From SIG701 sp045577175 (GTDB taxonomy: Bacteria > Bacillota > Clostridia > Oscillospirales > CAG-272): a stretch of DNA of 45,860 bases. Shown in pieces: positions 1 to 8,321 of the stretch (within the stretch, counting starts at the first letter, position 1; each line of letters begins with the position of its first letter). The stretch is from positions 1-45,860 of the forward strand of contig JAZNHT010000047.1 of NCBI GenBank assembly GCA_045577175.1, in the 5' to 3' direction. A program made the translations under genes and the position numbers. Under the pieces are notes generated by a model that did not search any database, had not been told where the DNA came from, and saw only the letters and a program-made list of their open reading frames with translations.

Positions 1-30
1 AAGCCGCTGCCGTATGGCAGCGGCTTTTTT
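1..30 (+). terminator. Intrinsic terminator of an upstream gene
   Basis: An 11-bp perfect stem (AAGCCGCTGCC with GGCAGCGGCTT) around a GTAT loop runs directly into six T. It presumably ends a gene left of the window and separates it from mazF. The arms also give an A-run on the other strand, so weak bidirectional action is possible. Confidence 0.85.
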
Positions 31-187
31 GATGCACGCACGTTCTCCTTGTCGAATATACTGACAGTGCGGTATGTATCCTTTGTGAAAATTTCCGCAC
101 GGGCGATTAAAGCGCGCACAGACGGAAAATACTAATTCCACAGGGAAGCGTTTTCGCGGGAAGTACAGGATAACGGAGTGTGATAGT

Positions 188-571
188 GTGAGCATCAAAC
201 GGGGAGATATTTATTATGCGGATCTCAGCCCGGTCGTGGGCAGTGAGCAGGGCGGCTTGAGACCGGTTCTCATCGTGCAGAACGATGTGGGGAACCGATA
301 CAGTCCGACCGTGATCGCCGCCGCCATTACGAGCCGGATGGGGAAAACAAAGCTGCCGACGCATATCGACATCCATGCGGATCGGGTGGGGCTTTCGCGC
401 GATTCGGTCGTGCTGCTTGAGCAGATCCGCACGCTTGATAAAACGAGGCTCAGAGAGAAGATGGGACATCTCGACGACGAGATGATGGGCGCCGTCAACG
501 ACGCGCTCGGCGTCAGCTTCGGACTTTCGCCGCCCGGCGGCAGTGATCGCACGGACGGCGGCGCACGCTGA
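188..571 (+). CDS. mazF: MazF/PemK-family endoribonuclease toxin
   Basis: The product resembles EndoA/NdoA-type mRNA interferases, which cut single-stranded mRNA at short motifs. The N-terminal IKRGDIYYADLSPVVGSEQGG and the following RPVLIVQND are the hallmark MazF beta-barrel strands, and the TVIAAAITS / KLPTHI stretch follows in the usual order. It has 127 residues against about 116 for Bacillus EndoA; the extra C-terminal residues (PPGGSDRTDGGAR) are polar, unlike the fold, and probably disordered. The start is a GTG at 188 with a GGAG about 10 bases upstream. No antitoxin gene is visible in the 187 bases before it, and a terminator at 1-30 isolates it from whatever precedes. In Bacillus the antitoxin EndoAI lies immediately upstream, so this copy is either solitary or partnered at a distance. 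Family call is secure; the target motif is unknown. Confidence 0.93.
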   Translation: MSIKRGDIYYADLSPVVGSEQGGLRPVLIVQNDVGNRYSPTVIAAAITSRMGKTKLPTHIDIHADRVGLSRDSVVLLEQIRTLDKTRLREKMGHLDDEMMGAVNDALGVSFGLSPPGGSDRTDGGAR

Positions 572-583
572 GCTTTATAAAAA

Positions 584-625
584 ATACATACGCGAAGGGG
601 ATCCCTCCGCGTATGTTTTGTTTTG
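584..625. terminator. Bidirectional terminator between convergent genes
   Basis: A 9-bp stem (ACATACGCG, 586-594, with CGCGTATGT, 608-616) has an inner GGG/CCC pairing and is flanked by A-rich and T-rich runs on both sides. It lies between mazF (+) and the glycosidase (-), whose stops both face it. Confidence 0.85.
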
Positions 626-646
626 TCGATTTTTGTCGTTTTCGGA

Positions 647-2656
647 TCAGAGCAGCTTTCTGTAGTAGCAAGCCGGCAGTGCCGACCAGCCGTGGCAGAG
701 ACTGCCTGCGTTGGCAAAGCCTTTCCATCCCTCCAGCGTCTCCCAGAAGGTGGTGGCACCGCGATCCAGCATGTATTTGCAGCGGGTGTCCACGTCGTTC
801 AGAACGAACTCTCTGTACTTCTCCGTATCTGTCATCAGCAGTGCATCGTACACAAAGGAGCACATGCCGAGGGAAACGGAGACAACGGGAAGAATGCCCG
901 TCATGTCGGGGAGTACTTCCGTTACATCGTTAATCAGGGAACCGAGCTCCACCTTGCGGATCGTCTGCTCTGTTTCCGTATTGGAAAGCATACGGCAGAT
1001 GGCGGCGGCGTCCGCCGTATCGGCAACACCGGTAAGAATTACGAGCGCATTGCCGAGCTCAGAGATGTGCGGTACGGGATCGATTTCGTGATATGCGGCG
1101 GTAAAGGTGTCGTACAGACCGTCCTCGCGGCGGAAATGCTTGCGGATCGAGGCGCGGAGTGCATCCGCCATCTTGACCGGCTCGTAGGTCATGCCGATTC
1201 TTTCACCGAGGTATGCCATCGCATCCAGTGCGCGCACGAAGAGACAGTTCAGAATGAGATCCGTTCTCTTTCCGAGTTTCTGTGCAGCAACGCCGGCTCC
1301 GCGCAGGTGTGCGCCCGACCATTCGTAGAAGTTCCAGTACTGTTTTTCCCACGGGCAGTAGAGGAGCGTTTCTTCCTCATTGTAGTAGCGGAGGAAGGCA
1401 TCGAGCTGATCGCACGCTCTGCCCCACAGCTCCTTGGCAAACGCAACGTCGTCCGTGTGCTCCACGTACTCGCGGAGTGCCTGGTTCCAGTGCAGACCGA
1501 AGGACGGAATCGTTGTCGGGAAGATGGCAGGCGCGCAGATGGGGAAGAATTTATCCTCGCGGTTGTCCTGGGCGAGAAGCCAAAGGCTTGCACGGGTGAA
1601 TTTCGTCTCGCCGAACAGATAGTAGGCAGCCATCATTTCGTTTCTGCCGTCGCCGCCGAAGAGAGACTGCTCACGCCACGGGCAGTCCTCGTAGTGCTCG
1701 TGCATACAAAGGCGGAGCGTCCGCTTTGCTGTCTCGTAGATCTGGCGGCGCAACGGCGTGCCCGGATCAAACGGGATCTCCGTAAGCGGATAGGAGGTCG
1801 GACGGATGCCCGCCAGGCGCAGCTTGATCGGATTTTCCGCGGAAATTTCCAGATAGCGGCAGCCGAGACGGCGGAAGCCGTTCAGAAAATGGTTGTCGCC
1901 GATGACGGTGCCGTATTCCACGCTAAAATCGCGTGCGCCGAGGATACGGGATACATGACCGTCCTCTACGTGCTCGCCGTAGGCGATGAGGAGCGTCTGC
2001 TCCGTCTCGCTTTCGAGGTCAAGCTCCAGAAATCCGCAGTCCTCCCGACCGATGTCCAGAAGAAAATGCTTCTCTCCGTCGCCGCCGATGACGACGCCCG
2101 GGCGGATTTCATCCAAAACAAGCGGCAGAATCGGTCTCTCGTGCAGCTCGGGTGCGTAGCCGGTAGCGACAGCCTCGTGATACGGCTGCTCCTTGCCTGC
2201 GGCATTGTAGAAATAGCTCAGACCGATGTCCGTGGGGGTAATGCACTTTCCTCTGTGGGGGACGTAGTACGGATTCGCACGGCAAAACGTGTGCGTGCCC
2301 GATACGGCGGTCGCAGTGCCGTTTACGGATACCTCAAAGAACAGTCCTGCCTCGCCGCGTGCGTAGGTGGAGCATTCGATGCCGTAGTACCATACGGTGA
2401 TGAGCAGATCGTTTTCGCCCTTCTTGCAGTAGGCGGTGAGATCGTGCGTGTTTACGACCTTGCAGTACGGGAAATCCGCATACTGACCGAATGCCGCGAG
2501 GACACCGTTTACATATACGGCGTAGTTGGAATCGGCGGAAATGCGCAGAGAGACGGGGGTGCCGTCCTCATCGGTTGTGATTTTGTCGGTAAAATCGGCG
2601 TATTCGTCCTTTTGGGGAGCTGTATTCTCCCAGATCCAGATGCCGTGCTTATTCAT
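647..2656 (-). CDS. Alpha-L-rhamnosidase-like six-hairpin glycosidase, copy 1
   Basis: A 669-residue cytoplasmic protein with no signal peptide. The N-terminal half is beta-rich and the central/C-terminal part matches the (alpha/alpha)6 barrel of GH78-type enzymes. The segment EDCPWREQSLFGGDGRNE (about residues 323-340) matches the GH78 signature in which Asp, Glu and Asp (here D324, E329, D336) line the active site. The likely role is release of terminal rhamnose or a related deoxysugar from imported oligosaccharides; this is inference from family. The start ATG at 2656 has GGAG eight bases upstream. An in-frame extension to 2905 exists but has no ribosome site and would overlap the upstream terminator and promoter. 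It lies downstream of a clear paralogue (2793-4775) with identical N-terminal style (HGIWIWEN). It has its own promoter and terminator, so the two can be expressed separately. Confidence 0.8.
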   Translation of the reverse strand: MNKHGIWIWENTAPQKDEYADFTDKITTDEDGTPVSLRISADSNYAVYVNGVLAAFGQYADFPYCKVVNTHDLTAYCKKGENDLLITVWYYGIECSTYARGEAGLFFEVSVNGTATAVSGTHTFCRANPYYVPHRGKCITPTDIGLSYFYNAAGKEQPYHEAVATGYAPELHERPILPLVLDEIRPGVVIGGDGEKHFLLDIGREDCGFLELDLESETEQTLLIAYGEHVEDGHVSRILGARDFSVEYGTVIGDNHFLNGFRRLGCRYLEISAENPIKLRLAGIRPTSYPLTEIPFDPGTPLRRQIYETAKRTLRLCMHEHYEDCPWREQSLFGGDGRNEMMAAYYLFGETKFTRASLWLLAQDNREDKFFPICAPAIFPTTIPSFGLHWNQALREYVEHTDDVAFAKELWGRACDQLDAFLRYYNEEETLLYCPWEKQYWNFYEWSGAHLRGAGVAAQKLGKRTDLILNCLFVRALDAMAYLGERIGMTYEPVKMADALRASIRKHFRREDGLYDTFTAAYHEIDPVPHISELGNALVILTGVADTADAAAICRMLSNTETEQTIRKVELGSLINDVTEVLPDMTGILPVVSVSLGMCSFVYDALLMTDTEKYREFVLNDVDTRCKYMLDRGATTFWETLEGWKGFANAGSLCHGWSALPACYYRKLL

Positions 2657-2709
2657 AAGAATCTCCTTACTTGCAGTATATTCTTGCTTTTTTGGATGTT
2701 GCTGTAAAT

Positions 2710-2737
2710 AGTATACATGATTTTGGCAAAAAGTCAA
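2710..2737 (-). promoter_or_regulatory. Sigma-A promoter of glycosidase copy 1
   Basis: Reading the minus strand: TTGACT (2737-2732), 16-base spacer, TATACT (2715-2710), followed about 50 bases later by the GGAG and ATG at 2656. Confidence 0.75.
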
Positions 2738-2757
2738 TGGAAAAACGCAATTTTTGC

Positions 2758-2786
2758 AAAAAAAGCCACCGCTTTGAAACGGTGGC
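2758..2786 (-). terminator. Terminator of glycosidase copy 2
   Basis: On the minus strand GCCACCG / CGGTGGC forms a 7-bp stem (2786-2780 and 2771-2765) around TTTCAAAG, followed by a T-rich tract. It sits seven bases after the stop of the 2793-4775 gene and separates the two paralogues. Confidence 0.88.
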
Positions 2787-2792
2787 GAGGTG

Positions 2793-4775
2793 TTACAGAA
2801 GTGTATGGTAATAATACACGGAGAGCGTGCTCCAGCCGTGGCACAGACTGCCTGCGGTATGGAATGCCTTCGCGCCCGTTTTCGTCTCCCAGAACGTCGT
2901 TGCACCGGCGTCGAGCATGGCTTGGTACGTCTCGTCGATGTCGTTCAGCACGTATTCCCTGTACTTCTCGCGATCCGTTTTGAGCAGGGCATCGTAGGTG
3001 AACGCCACCATGCTCAAAGTGGACGGTACAAACGGGATCACGCCCTCCGTATCGCCGATGGCTTCCTCGATTTTCGTGACGTAGGTATCATCCAGCACGG
3101 CGTAGCGGATTGGCAAATCCGTCTCCGTGCCCGTCAGAACGCGGCAGATCACCGCCGTATCCGCGTCATCCGCAACGCCGGTGAGGATGGCAAGCGAGTT
3201 GCCCAGTCCGCAGAAGTGATTGGAGCCGACTGCCGTTTCGTACAGACCGAACGGGCGGCGGAATGTTTTACGGATCGATGCACGAAGCGGTGCGGAGAGA
3301 TGCGCGTGCGCAAACGGGAGAGAGACCTTTTCGGAAAGATACGTCATTGTGTCGATCACGCGCAGAAGCAGGCAGTTGAGGATCAAGTCCACGTCTCCGT
3401 ACTGATTGAGCGCACTGCCGCCCATCAGGATGGAGCCTGCCCATTCGTAAAAATTCCAGTACTTTCCGTCGGGCATACGGCGGAGCAGACAGCGTCCGTG
3501 ATCGAAATACTGCAGATATGCATCCAGAACGGAGTTCATTTTGCCCCAGATTTCTTTTACGAGGGAGGTGTCGTTTGCGTATTCGGTGTATTCGAGAATC
3601 GCCTGATACCAGTGCAGTCCGAAGGAGGGAAGCGGCGGCTCATCGCGGCACGGAGCGCAGGAGGAGAGGAAGCCGTCCTCTCTGGTATCCTGCCCGAACA
3701 GCCAAAGGCTGGCACGGGGGAATCTCGTCTCGCCGAAGGCGTAGTATCCGCACAGCATCTGATTGCGGCTGTCCATCGCCCAGAGGGACTGCTCACGCCA
3801 CGGACCGTCTTCGTAATGCTCGTGCATACAGAGACGGAGCGTGCGCTTGCTTACCTCGTAAATCCGCTGACGGAGGGGGGAGCCTGCGTCAAACGGAATC
3901 TCCGTTACGGGATACATCGTCGGGCAGAGTCCGGCGTAGTGAAGGCGGATCGGCTGCTCGGACTGTACGGAGAGATAGCGGCATCCGAGGCGGCGGAACG
4001 GGTTCATGTACGTGTTTTCGCCGATCCTTGCGCCGTATTCCACGCTGAAATCTCGTCCGCCGATAAAGCGGCGCACCTCGCCCTCCCACAGATGCTCGGA
4101 GAAGCAGACGGTCACGGTCTGCTCGCAGTCGCTTTCGAAGGAAAGATCGAGAAATCCGACCTCCTCCATGCCGAGATCGAGGATGAATTTGGTCTCCCCG
4201 TTTCCGCCGACACGCACACCGGTGCGGCGCGGCTCAAGCGTCAGCGTGTGCACGGGACGCTCGTGGAGCTCGGGCGCGTATCCGGTCGCCACGGCAGGGT
4301 GATATTCCGTCTCCGCACCTGCGGCATTATAGAAAAAACTGATACCGATCTCGCCCGTGATGATTTTCTCGCGGTACGGGACGTAGTACGGATTCAACCG
4401 ACACAGCGTGTGCTCCCCCGAGACGGCAAGCATCGTATCGTTTGAGGAGATTTCAAAAAACAGCCCCGGCAGTCCGCGCCTGTAGCAGCTGGACGAAACG
4501 CCCATGAACCAAACGGTGATGAGCACCTCGTTTTTGCCGATTTTGCAAAACGGCGTCAGATCGTGCGTGTCGGCGACCTTGCAGTGGTGAAAATCACCGT
4601 ACTGCCCGAACGCGGCAAGCGTGCCGTTTACAAAAACGGCGTAGTTGGAGTCGGCGCTGATGCGCAAGGAGACGGGTGCGCCCTCCTTTTCAAGCGTGAA
4701 TGCTTCGGTGAAATCGGCATACTCATCGTTCTTTTGGGCATTGTTTTCCCAGATCCAGATTCCGTGACGGTTCAT
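2793..4775 (-). CDS. Alpha-L-rhamnosidase-like six-hairpin glycosidase, copy 2
   Basis: A 660-residue paralogue of the 647-2656 product, collinear over its whole length. Shared blocks include HGIWIWEN, VSLRISADSNYAV, GYAPELHERP and RTLRLCMHEHYED. The active-site segment reads EDGPWREQSLWAMDSRNQ, keeping the Asp, Glu and Asp positions expected for GH78-like enzymes but replacing the Cys and the GG found in copy 1, which suggests a changed substrate pocket. There is no signal peptide, so it acts inside the cell. The start ATG at 4775 has GGAG nine bases upstream. A consensus promoter (4828-4855) and a terminator (2758-2786) make this an independent unit. Family assignment is good; the exact sugar is not shown by the sequence. 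Confidence 0.8.
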   Translation of the reverse strand: MNRHGIWIWENNAQKNDEYADFTEAFTLEKEGAPVSLRISADSNYAVFVNGTLAAFGQYGDFHHCKVADTHDLTPFCKIGKNEVLITVWFMGVSSSCYRRGLPGLFFEISSNDTMLAVSGEHTLCRLNPYYVPYREKIITGEIGISFFYNAAGAETEYHPAVATGYAPELHERPVHTLTLEPRRTGVRVGGNGETKFILDLGMEEVGFLDLSFESDCEQTVTVCFSEHLWEGEVRRFIGGRDFSVEYGARIGENTYMNPFRRLGCRYLSVQSEQPIRLHYAGLCPTMYPVTEIPFDAGSPLRQRIYEVSKRTLRLCMHEHYEDGPWREQSLWAMDSRNQMLCGYYAFGETRFPRASLWLFGQDTREDGFLSSCAPCRDEPPLPSFGLHWYQAILEYTEYANDTSLVKEIWGKMNSVLDAYLQYFDHGRCLLRRMPDGKYWNFYEWAGSILMGGSALNQYGDVDLILNCLLLRVIDTMTYLSEKVSLPFAHAHLSAPLRASIRKTFRRPFGLYETAVGSNHFCGLGNSLAILTGVADDADTAVICRVLTGTETDLPIRYAVLDDTYVTKIEEAIGDTEGVIPFVPSTLSMVAFTYDALLKTDREKYREYVLNDIDETYQAMLDAGATTFWETKTGAKAFHTAGSLCHGWSTLSVYYYHTLL

Positions 4776-4827
4776 AAAAGATTCTCCTTGATTGTATCGG
4801 TATGAGACAGAAAACGTGTCTGCCTTT

Positions 4828-4855
4828 ATTATACAGGATAATATGATTTTGTCAA
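4828..4855 (-). promoter_or_regulatory. Sigma-A promoter of glycosidase copy 2
   Basis: On the minus strand TTGACA (4855-4850), 16-base spacer, TATAAT (4833-4828). The initially transcribed region holds the short inverted repeat AGACA-GAAAACG-TGTCT (around 4805-4821), which could be an operator or a 5' hairpin. Confidence 0.8.
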
Positions 4856-4899
4856 TAGAAATCGTGATTTTTTACATAAGAAATCCGAGGAGGTTACGC

Positions 4900-4928
4900 A
4901 AAAAAGCCCGACGGCTCAGCCGTCGGAC
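4900..4928 (-). terminator. Terminator after yidD
   Basis: On the minus strand CCGACGGC (4926-4919) pairs with GCCGTCGG (4915-4908) around TGA, followed by CTTTTTT. It lies nine bases beyond the yidD stop. Confidence 0.9.
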
Positions 4929-4936
4929 TTTTCATA

Positions 4937-5422
4937 TTACGGGTAATCGTAGCCGCCGCCGTGCACGTTGCACCGCTTCAGACGGTGAATCCCTTTTTTG
5001 ACGCCATTGAAAAACCCGTATTTTTCAATGGCGAGGATCATGTACTCGGAGCAGGACGGCTCAAAGCGGCATCGGATGCGGATGGAATCCGGCGCATACC
5101 GCTGGTAAATTTTCACTAAGCAGATCGTAGCACGCTTGATAAAAGCGAGGACGAACACTGCCCACAGCGCACACGGAATCAAAACGGCATACAGAAGGGG
5201 CGTGCCCCCGTGATACAGCAAAAACGCGAGTGCCGTGAGCAAAACCGGCGGCAAAAGCGTCCACAGGCAGATTCTCCACCAGACAATCCTCGGGCGGTTC
5301 AGCTTGCGGACGTAATTCATGCTGCGCGGATCGTTTTCATCCTGGAAAAGAGCTTGTCCGATGCTTTGCAGGTTCGCAAGATCCGCCTCGGAAAATTCGA
5401 TGCTTTTCGTTTTTTCTTCCAT
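4937..5422 (-). CDS. yidD: YidD-type membrane insertion factor with an extra N-terminal membrane domain
   Basis: The C-terminal ~70 residues carry the YidD (UPF0161) pattern: LVKIYQRYAPDSIRIRCRFEPSC, PSCSEY, AIEKYG, G...RLKRCNVHGGGYDYP, including the conserved Cys residues. YidD assists YidC-dependent membrane protein insertion. Typical YidD is 70-90 residues; here about 90 residues precede the domain: a charged, Glu-rich start (MEEKTKSIEFSEADL) and two hydrophobic segments (RIVWWRICLWTLLPPVLLTA and LLYAVLIPCALWAVFVLAFI), so this is a fused or elongated form. The ATG at 5422 is chosen; a GTG at 5440 in frame is possible, and neither has a good ribosome site. It lies 39 bases after the stop of the 5462-5689 gene and may be translated from the same message. 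Confidence 0.82.
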   Translation of the reverse strand: MEEKTKSIEFSEADLANLQSIGQALFQDENDPRSMNYVRKLNRPRIVWWRICLWTLLPPVLLTALAFLLYHGGTPLLYAVLIPCALWAVFVLAFIKRATICLVKIYQRYAPDSIRIRCRFEPSCSEYMILAIEKYGFFNGVKKGIHRLKRCNVHGGGYDYP

Positions 5423-5461
5423 AATTACAGAAACCCACACATAAGCGAAATTTGTGAAAAA

Positions 5462-5689
5462 TCAGATGTCTCTCTCGAAAATGAGCATGTAGTAGTTCAG
5501 CGGAACGGGCTGCTGACCGATCGGACAGCCGGGCTTCTCGACGACGGTAATCGTCTCCATGGAGTGGTAGGTCCAACCGCCCTGTGCTTCGCGGTTGATG
5601 ATGTCTGCAAAAAGGTTGAAAGCGGCCTGCGTCTGACCTTTGCTGACGCTTACGCTCTGGGGACCGGATACGGCTTTATACTGCTTCAT
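5462..5689 (-). CDS. Small DUF4177-like protein
   Basis: A 75-residue soluble protein without signal or membrane segment. The opening MKQYKAVSGP, an AAFNLFADIINREAQGGWTYHS centre and a final YYMLIFERD strand resemble the small DUF4177-type beta-alpha-beta proteins, in which an amphipathic helix is followed by GW. Function is unknown. The start ATG at 5689 has AGGA about eight bases upstream and a strong promoter at 5767-5795. It is the first gene of a probable two-gene unit with yidD. Confidence 0.75.
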   Translation of the reverse strand: MKQYKAVSGPQSVSVSKGQTQAAFNLFADIINREAQGGWTYHSMETITVVEKPGCPIGQQPVPLNYYMLIFERDI

Positions 5690-5744
5690 TTGATGGTTCC
5701 TTTCTGTGTGGGAATCGCTTATGTGTGAGCACCTTGCAATATTT

Positions 5745-5795
5745 GTCCGAATTTGTCGGACGATTAATTATACCAAAAACCGTATAACTTGTCAA
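5745..5795 (-). promoter_or_regulatory. Promoter and inverted repeat upstream of the small protein and yidD
   Basis: Minus strand: TTGACA (5795-5790), 17-base spacer, TATAAT (5772-5767). Just downstream of the expected start point lies a perfect inverted repeat, GTCCGA-CAAAT-TCGGAC (5761-5745). It could be an operator or a 5' hairpin. Confidence 0.8.
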
Positions 5796-5829
5796 TGGAT
5801 TTTGAACAAATTATGAAAATTGTGAATGT

Positions 5830-6387
5830 TCACAACAGCTCCGAATCGTATACGGCGCGCTCTCCGCCTACGAACGGGGGACGCACACGTGCCGCGGCAA
5901 GAGATGCCGCACCGATTTGTTTGACGCTAAGCCGCAGCGGTACGGCAACGCGTCTGAGATGCATACCGATCATGGTGCCGCCGATGTCAAGCCCCGCATC
6001 CGCGCGGATTTCCATGATGACAATCGGATCGGCAAAATTTTTGTACGCCGCCGTCGCAAACGATCCGCCCGCTTTCGGCTGCGGCAGTGCGTTTACGATT
6101 TCCTCTCCGCGAAGTGCCCTGCGGTCGATCACGATCGCACGGTTCAGATGCTCACAGCACTGCGCCGCGAGGCAAATTCCCTCTGCGGAGAACACCGCGT
6201 GCAGGGCGGAAAAAATCGCCTCCCCCACCTCGGGAACGGATGCTTTGCCGATCACGCCGCCTACCACCTCACTGGTAGAGCAGCCGACGATCACGCGGTC
6301 ACCTGCCTTCAGCCGTGCCGCTTCGATCAGCTCACGTGCGGCACTTTCGCATTCGGCGCGGATTTCCGCGAGAAATTCCTTTTCCAT
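5830..6387 (-). CDS. ywlG: DUF436 / TIGR01440 family protein (YwlG-like)
   Basis: A 185-residue protein matching the DUF436 family of Firmicutes over its whole length: VIVGCSTSEVVGG, a short AAQCCEHLNRA block containing two adjacent Cys residues, PKAGGSFATAAY, DIGGTMIGMHLRRVAVP and the ending RPPFVGGERAVYD. The biochemical function of the family is not established. The start ATG at 6387 has GGAGGAAG just upstream and is preferred to an in-frame ATG seven codons earlier. It lies downstream of and in the same direction as the transketolase pair, but the terminator at 6437-6472 separates them. Confidence 0.88.
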   Translation of the reverse strand: MEKEFLAEIRAECESAARELIEAARLKAGDRVIVGCSTSEVVGGVIGKASVPEVGEAIFSALHAVFSAEGICLAAQCCEHLNRAIVIDRRALRGEEIVNALPQPKAGGSFATAAYKNFADPIVIMEIRADAGLDIGGTMIGMHLRRVAVPLRLSVKQIGAASLAAARVRPPFVGGERAVYDSELL

Positions 6388-6436
6388 ATCTTCCTCCGAT
6401 ACTGCCACATATTGTTTTCAACGGTTATAAGTGCGT

Positions 6437-6472
6437 ATATAAAACAAGTGCGAGCCTTTGCCCGCACTTGTT
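6437..6472 (-). terminator. Terminator of the transketolase operon
   Basis: On the minus strand AACAAGTGCG (6472-6463) pairs with CGCACTTGTT (6452-6443), followed by TTATATA. It lies 14 bases after the stop of the 6486-7427 gene. Confidence 0.85.
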
Positions 6473-6485
6473 GTAGGTTGAAATC

Positions 6486-7427
6486 TTATTTCTTCAGTGC
6501 AACAGCGGCCTTTGCCTTTGCGGCGATGGCAGCGGCATCCAGACCGAAGTAGGAGACGAGCTCCTTTGCGGGGCCGGAGCGACCGAACACGTCCTGCACG
6601 CCGACGCGGAGAACGGGAACGGGGCACTTCTCGGACAGGCACTCGGCAACTGCGCCGCCGAGACCGCCGATGATGGAGTGCTCCTCGCACGTGACTACAC
6701 AGCCGGTCTTCTGCGCCTCAGCGACAACGAGATCCTCGTCAAGCGGCTTGATGGTGTGGATGTTCACAACGGAAGCGGAGATGCCCTCTGCAGCAAGCAG
6801 CTCGCGTGCGGCGAGTGCCTGCTCTACCTCGATACCGGTAGCGATGAGGGAAACGTCCGTACCCTCAGCAAGCTTCACGCCCTTGCCGATCTCGAAGCGG
6901 TAGTCCGCGCCGAACAGCACCGGAACAGCCATACGACCGAAGCGGAGGTAGCAGGGACCGTCCATCTTGATAGCGGCTTCGACAGCGAGGCGAGCCTCGG
7001 TATCGTCAGCCGGATTCAGAATCGTCATGCCGGGGATCGTGCGCATGAGCGCGATGTCCTCGTTGCACTGGTGGGTAGCACCGTCCTCACCGACGGTGAT
7101 GCCTGCGTGCGTTGCACCGATCTTTACGTTCGTGTGTGCGTAACCGATGGAGTTACGAACCTGCTCATAGGAGCGTCCTGCCGCGAACATTGCAAAGGAG
7201 GATGCAAACGGGATTTTGCCGGAGAGTGCGAGACCGACAGCGACGTCGATCATGTTGTTTTCTGCGATACCGCAGTTGAAGAAGCGATCCGGGAAAGCCT
7301 TTTTGAAGGTGCCGGTCTTGGTAGCGGCGGCGAGGTCTGCGTCGAGGACGACGAGATTCTCATACTTTGCGCCGAACTCGGCAAGTGCTTTACCGTAGGA
7401 TTCGCGTGTAGCAATCTTATCAGCCAT
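6486..7427 (-). CDS. Transketolase, C-terminal (pyrimidine-binding) subunit
   Basis: A 313-residue protein equal to the second half of transketolase: the pyrimidine-binding domain (RESYGKALAEFGAKYENLVVLDADL, FFNCGIAENNMIDVAVGLAL, ATHAGITVGEDGATHQ) followed by the C-terminal regulatory domain (ATGIEVEQALAARELL). The Glu in GIAENNM is the cofactor-activating residue of the family. It transfers two-carbon ketol units in the pentose phosphate pathway together with the 7447-8271 product; the enzyme is split into two chains, as is common in Clostridia and archaea. The ATG at 7427 has GGA 10 bases upstream. It lies 19 bases after the N-terminal subunit gene. Confidence 0.95.
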   Translation of the reverse strand: MADKIATRESYGKALAEFGAKYENLVVLDADLAAATKTGTFKKAFPDRFFNCGIAENNMIDVAVGLALSGKIPFASSFAMFAAGRSYEQVRNSIGYAHTNVKIGATHAGITVGEDGATHQCNEDIALMRTIPGMTILNPADDTEARLAVEAAIKMDGPCYLRFGRMAVPVLFGADYRFEIGKGVKLAEGTDVSLIATGIEVEQALAARELLAAEGISASVVNIHTIKPLDEDLVVAEAQKTGCVVTCEEHSIIGGLGGAVAECLSEKCPVPVLRVGVQDVFGRSGPAKELVSYFGLDAAAIAAKAKAAVALKK

Positions 7428-7446
7428 TGTTCATTCGTCCTTTCGA

Positions 7447-8271
7447 TTATCTCTCGCCGAGATCCTTCATAGCGATCTCGTACTGTTCGGTGTTCGGAGC
7501 CTTACCGTGCCAGCCGCAGTCGTTCTCCATGAAGGAGACGCCCTTGCCCTTTACGCTGTTCTGGATGATGACGGTCGGCTTGCCCTTGCATGCACGTGCA
7601 GCCTTGAACGCGCTCTCAAGTTCGTCAAAGTCATGTGCATTGACAGTGATGACGTTCCAGCCGAATGCGCGGAACTTCTCATCGTGCGGACGGGGATCCA
7701 TAACCTGATCGAGCGAGCCGTCGATCTGGAGACCGTTGAGGTCGAGAATGAAGCACAGATTGTCGAGGTGGTAGTGACCTGCGAACATGGCTGCCTCCCA
7801 GACCTGACCCTCTTCGCTCTCGCCGTCGCCGAGGATCGCGTAAACGCGTCTGTCAGTGTTGTCGATCTTGGCAGCGAGTGCCATACCTGCGGCAACGGAT
7901 ACGCCCTGACCGAGAGAACCGGAGGTCATCTCAACGCCGGGGGTGTGCTTGCGATCGGGGTGACCCTGCAAATAGCTCGTCGTCTTGCGGAAGGTCTTCA
8001 GATCCTCCACCGGGATGTAGCCGCGCTGTGCGAGCACGGAGTACAGACCGGGTGCGCAGTGACCTTTCGAAAGAACGAAACGGTCGCGGTTCGGATCGTC
8101 CTGCTTTGCGGGATCGACGTTCATCTCTTCAAAATAGAGATAGGTAAGAACGTCCGCGATGGAAAGGGAGCCGCCGGGATGGCCGCTCTGTGCGGAGTAA
8201 ACTGCCTCGATGATACCGACGCGAACGCGGCGGGCAATCTCGGCAAGCTCGGTTTTTCTCTGCTTGTCCAT
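7447..8271 (-). CDS. Transketolase, N-terminal (thiamine diphosphate-binding) subunit
   Basis: A 274-residue protein equal to the first half of transketolase. SAQSGHPGGSLSIADVLTYLYF and the RFVLSKGHCAPGLYSVLA block are the substrate and cofactor phosphate sites. The GDGESEEGQVWEAAMFAGHYHLDNLCFILDLN segment holds the Mg-diphosphate motif (GDG...N). The ATG at 8271 has GGAGG seven bases upstream and a consensus promoter at 8322-8350. It forms an operon with the C-terminal subunit. Confidence 0.95.
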   Translation of the reverse strand: MDKQRKTELAEIARRVRVGIIEAVYSAQSGHPGGSLSIADVLTYLYFEEMNVDPAKQDDPNRDRFVLSKGHCAPGLYSVLAQRGYIPVEDLKTFRKTTSYLQGHPDRKHTPGVEMTSGSLGQGVSVAAGMALAAKIDNTDRRVYAILGDGESEEGQVWEAAMFAGHYHLDNLCFILDLNGLQIDGSLDQVMDPRPHDEKFRAFGWNVITVNAHDFDELESAFKAARACKGKPTVIIQNSVKGKGVSFMENDCGWHGKAPNTEQYEIAMKDLGER

Positions 8272-8321
8272 TATATACCTCCAACAGAAGTTGAAAAATT
8301 TTGAAAAATTCTTTTCATACT

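Noticed and set aside
623..2707. 694-residue open frame on the plus strand
   Set aside because: It is fully antisense to the glycosidase gene, lacks a ribosome site and recognisable domains; the same kind of shadow recurs opposite the paralogue (2790-4445).
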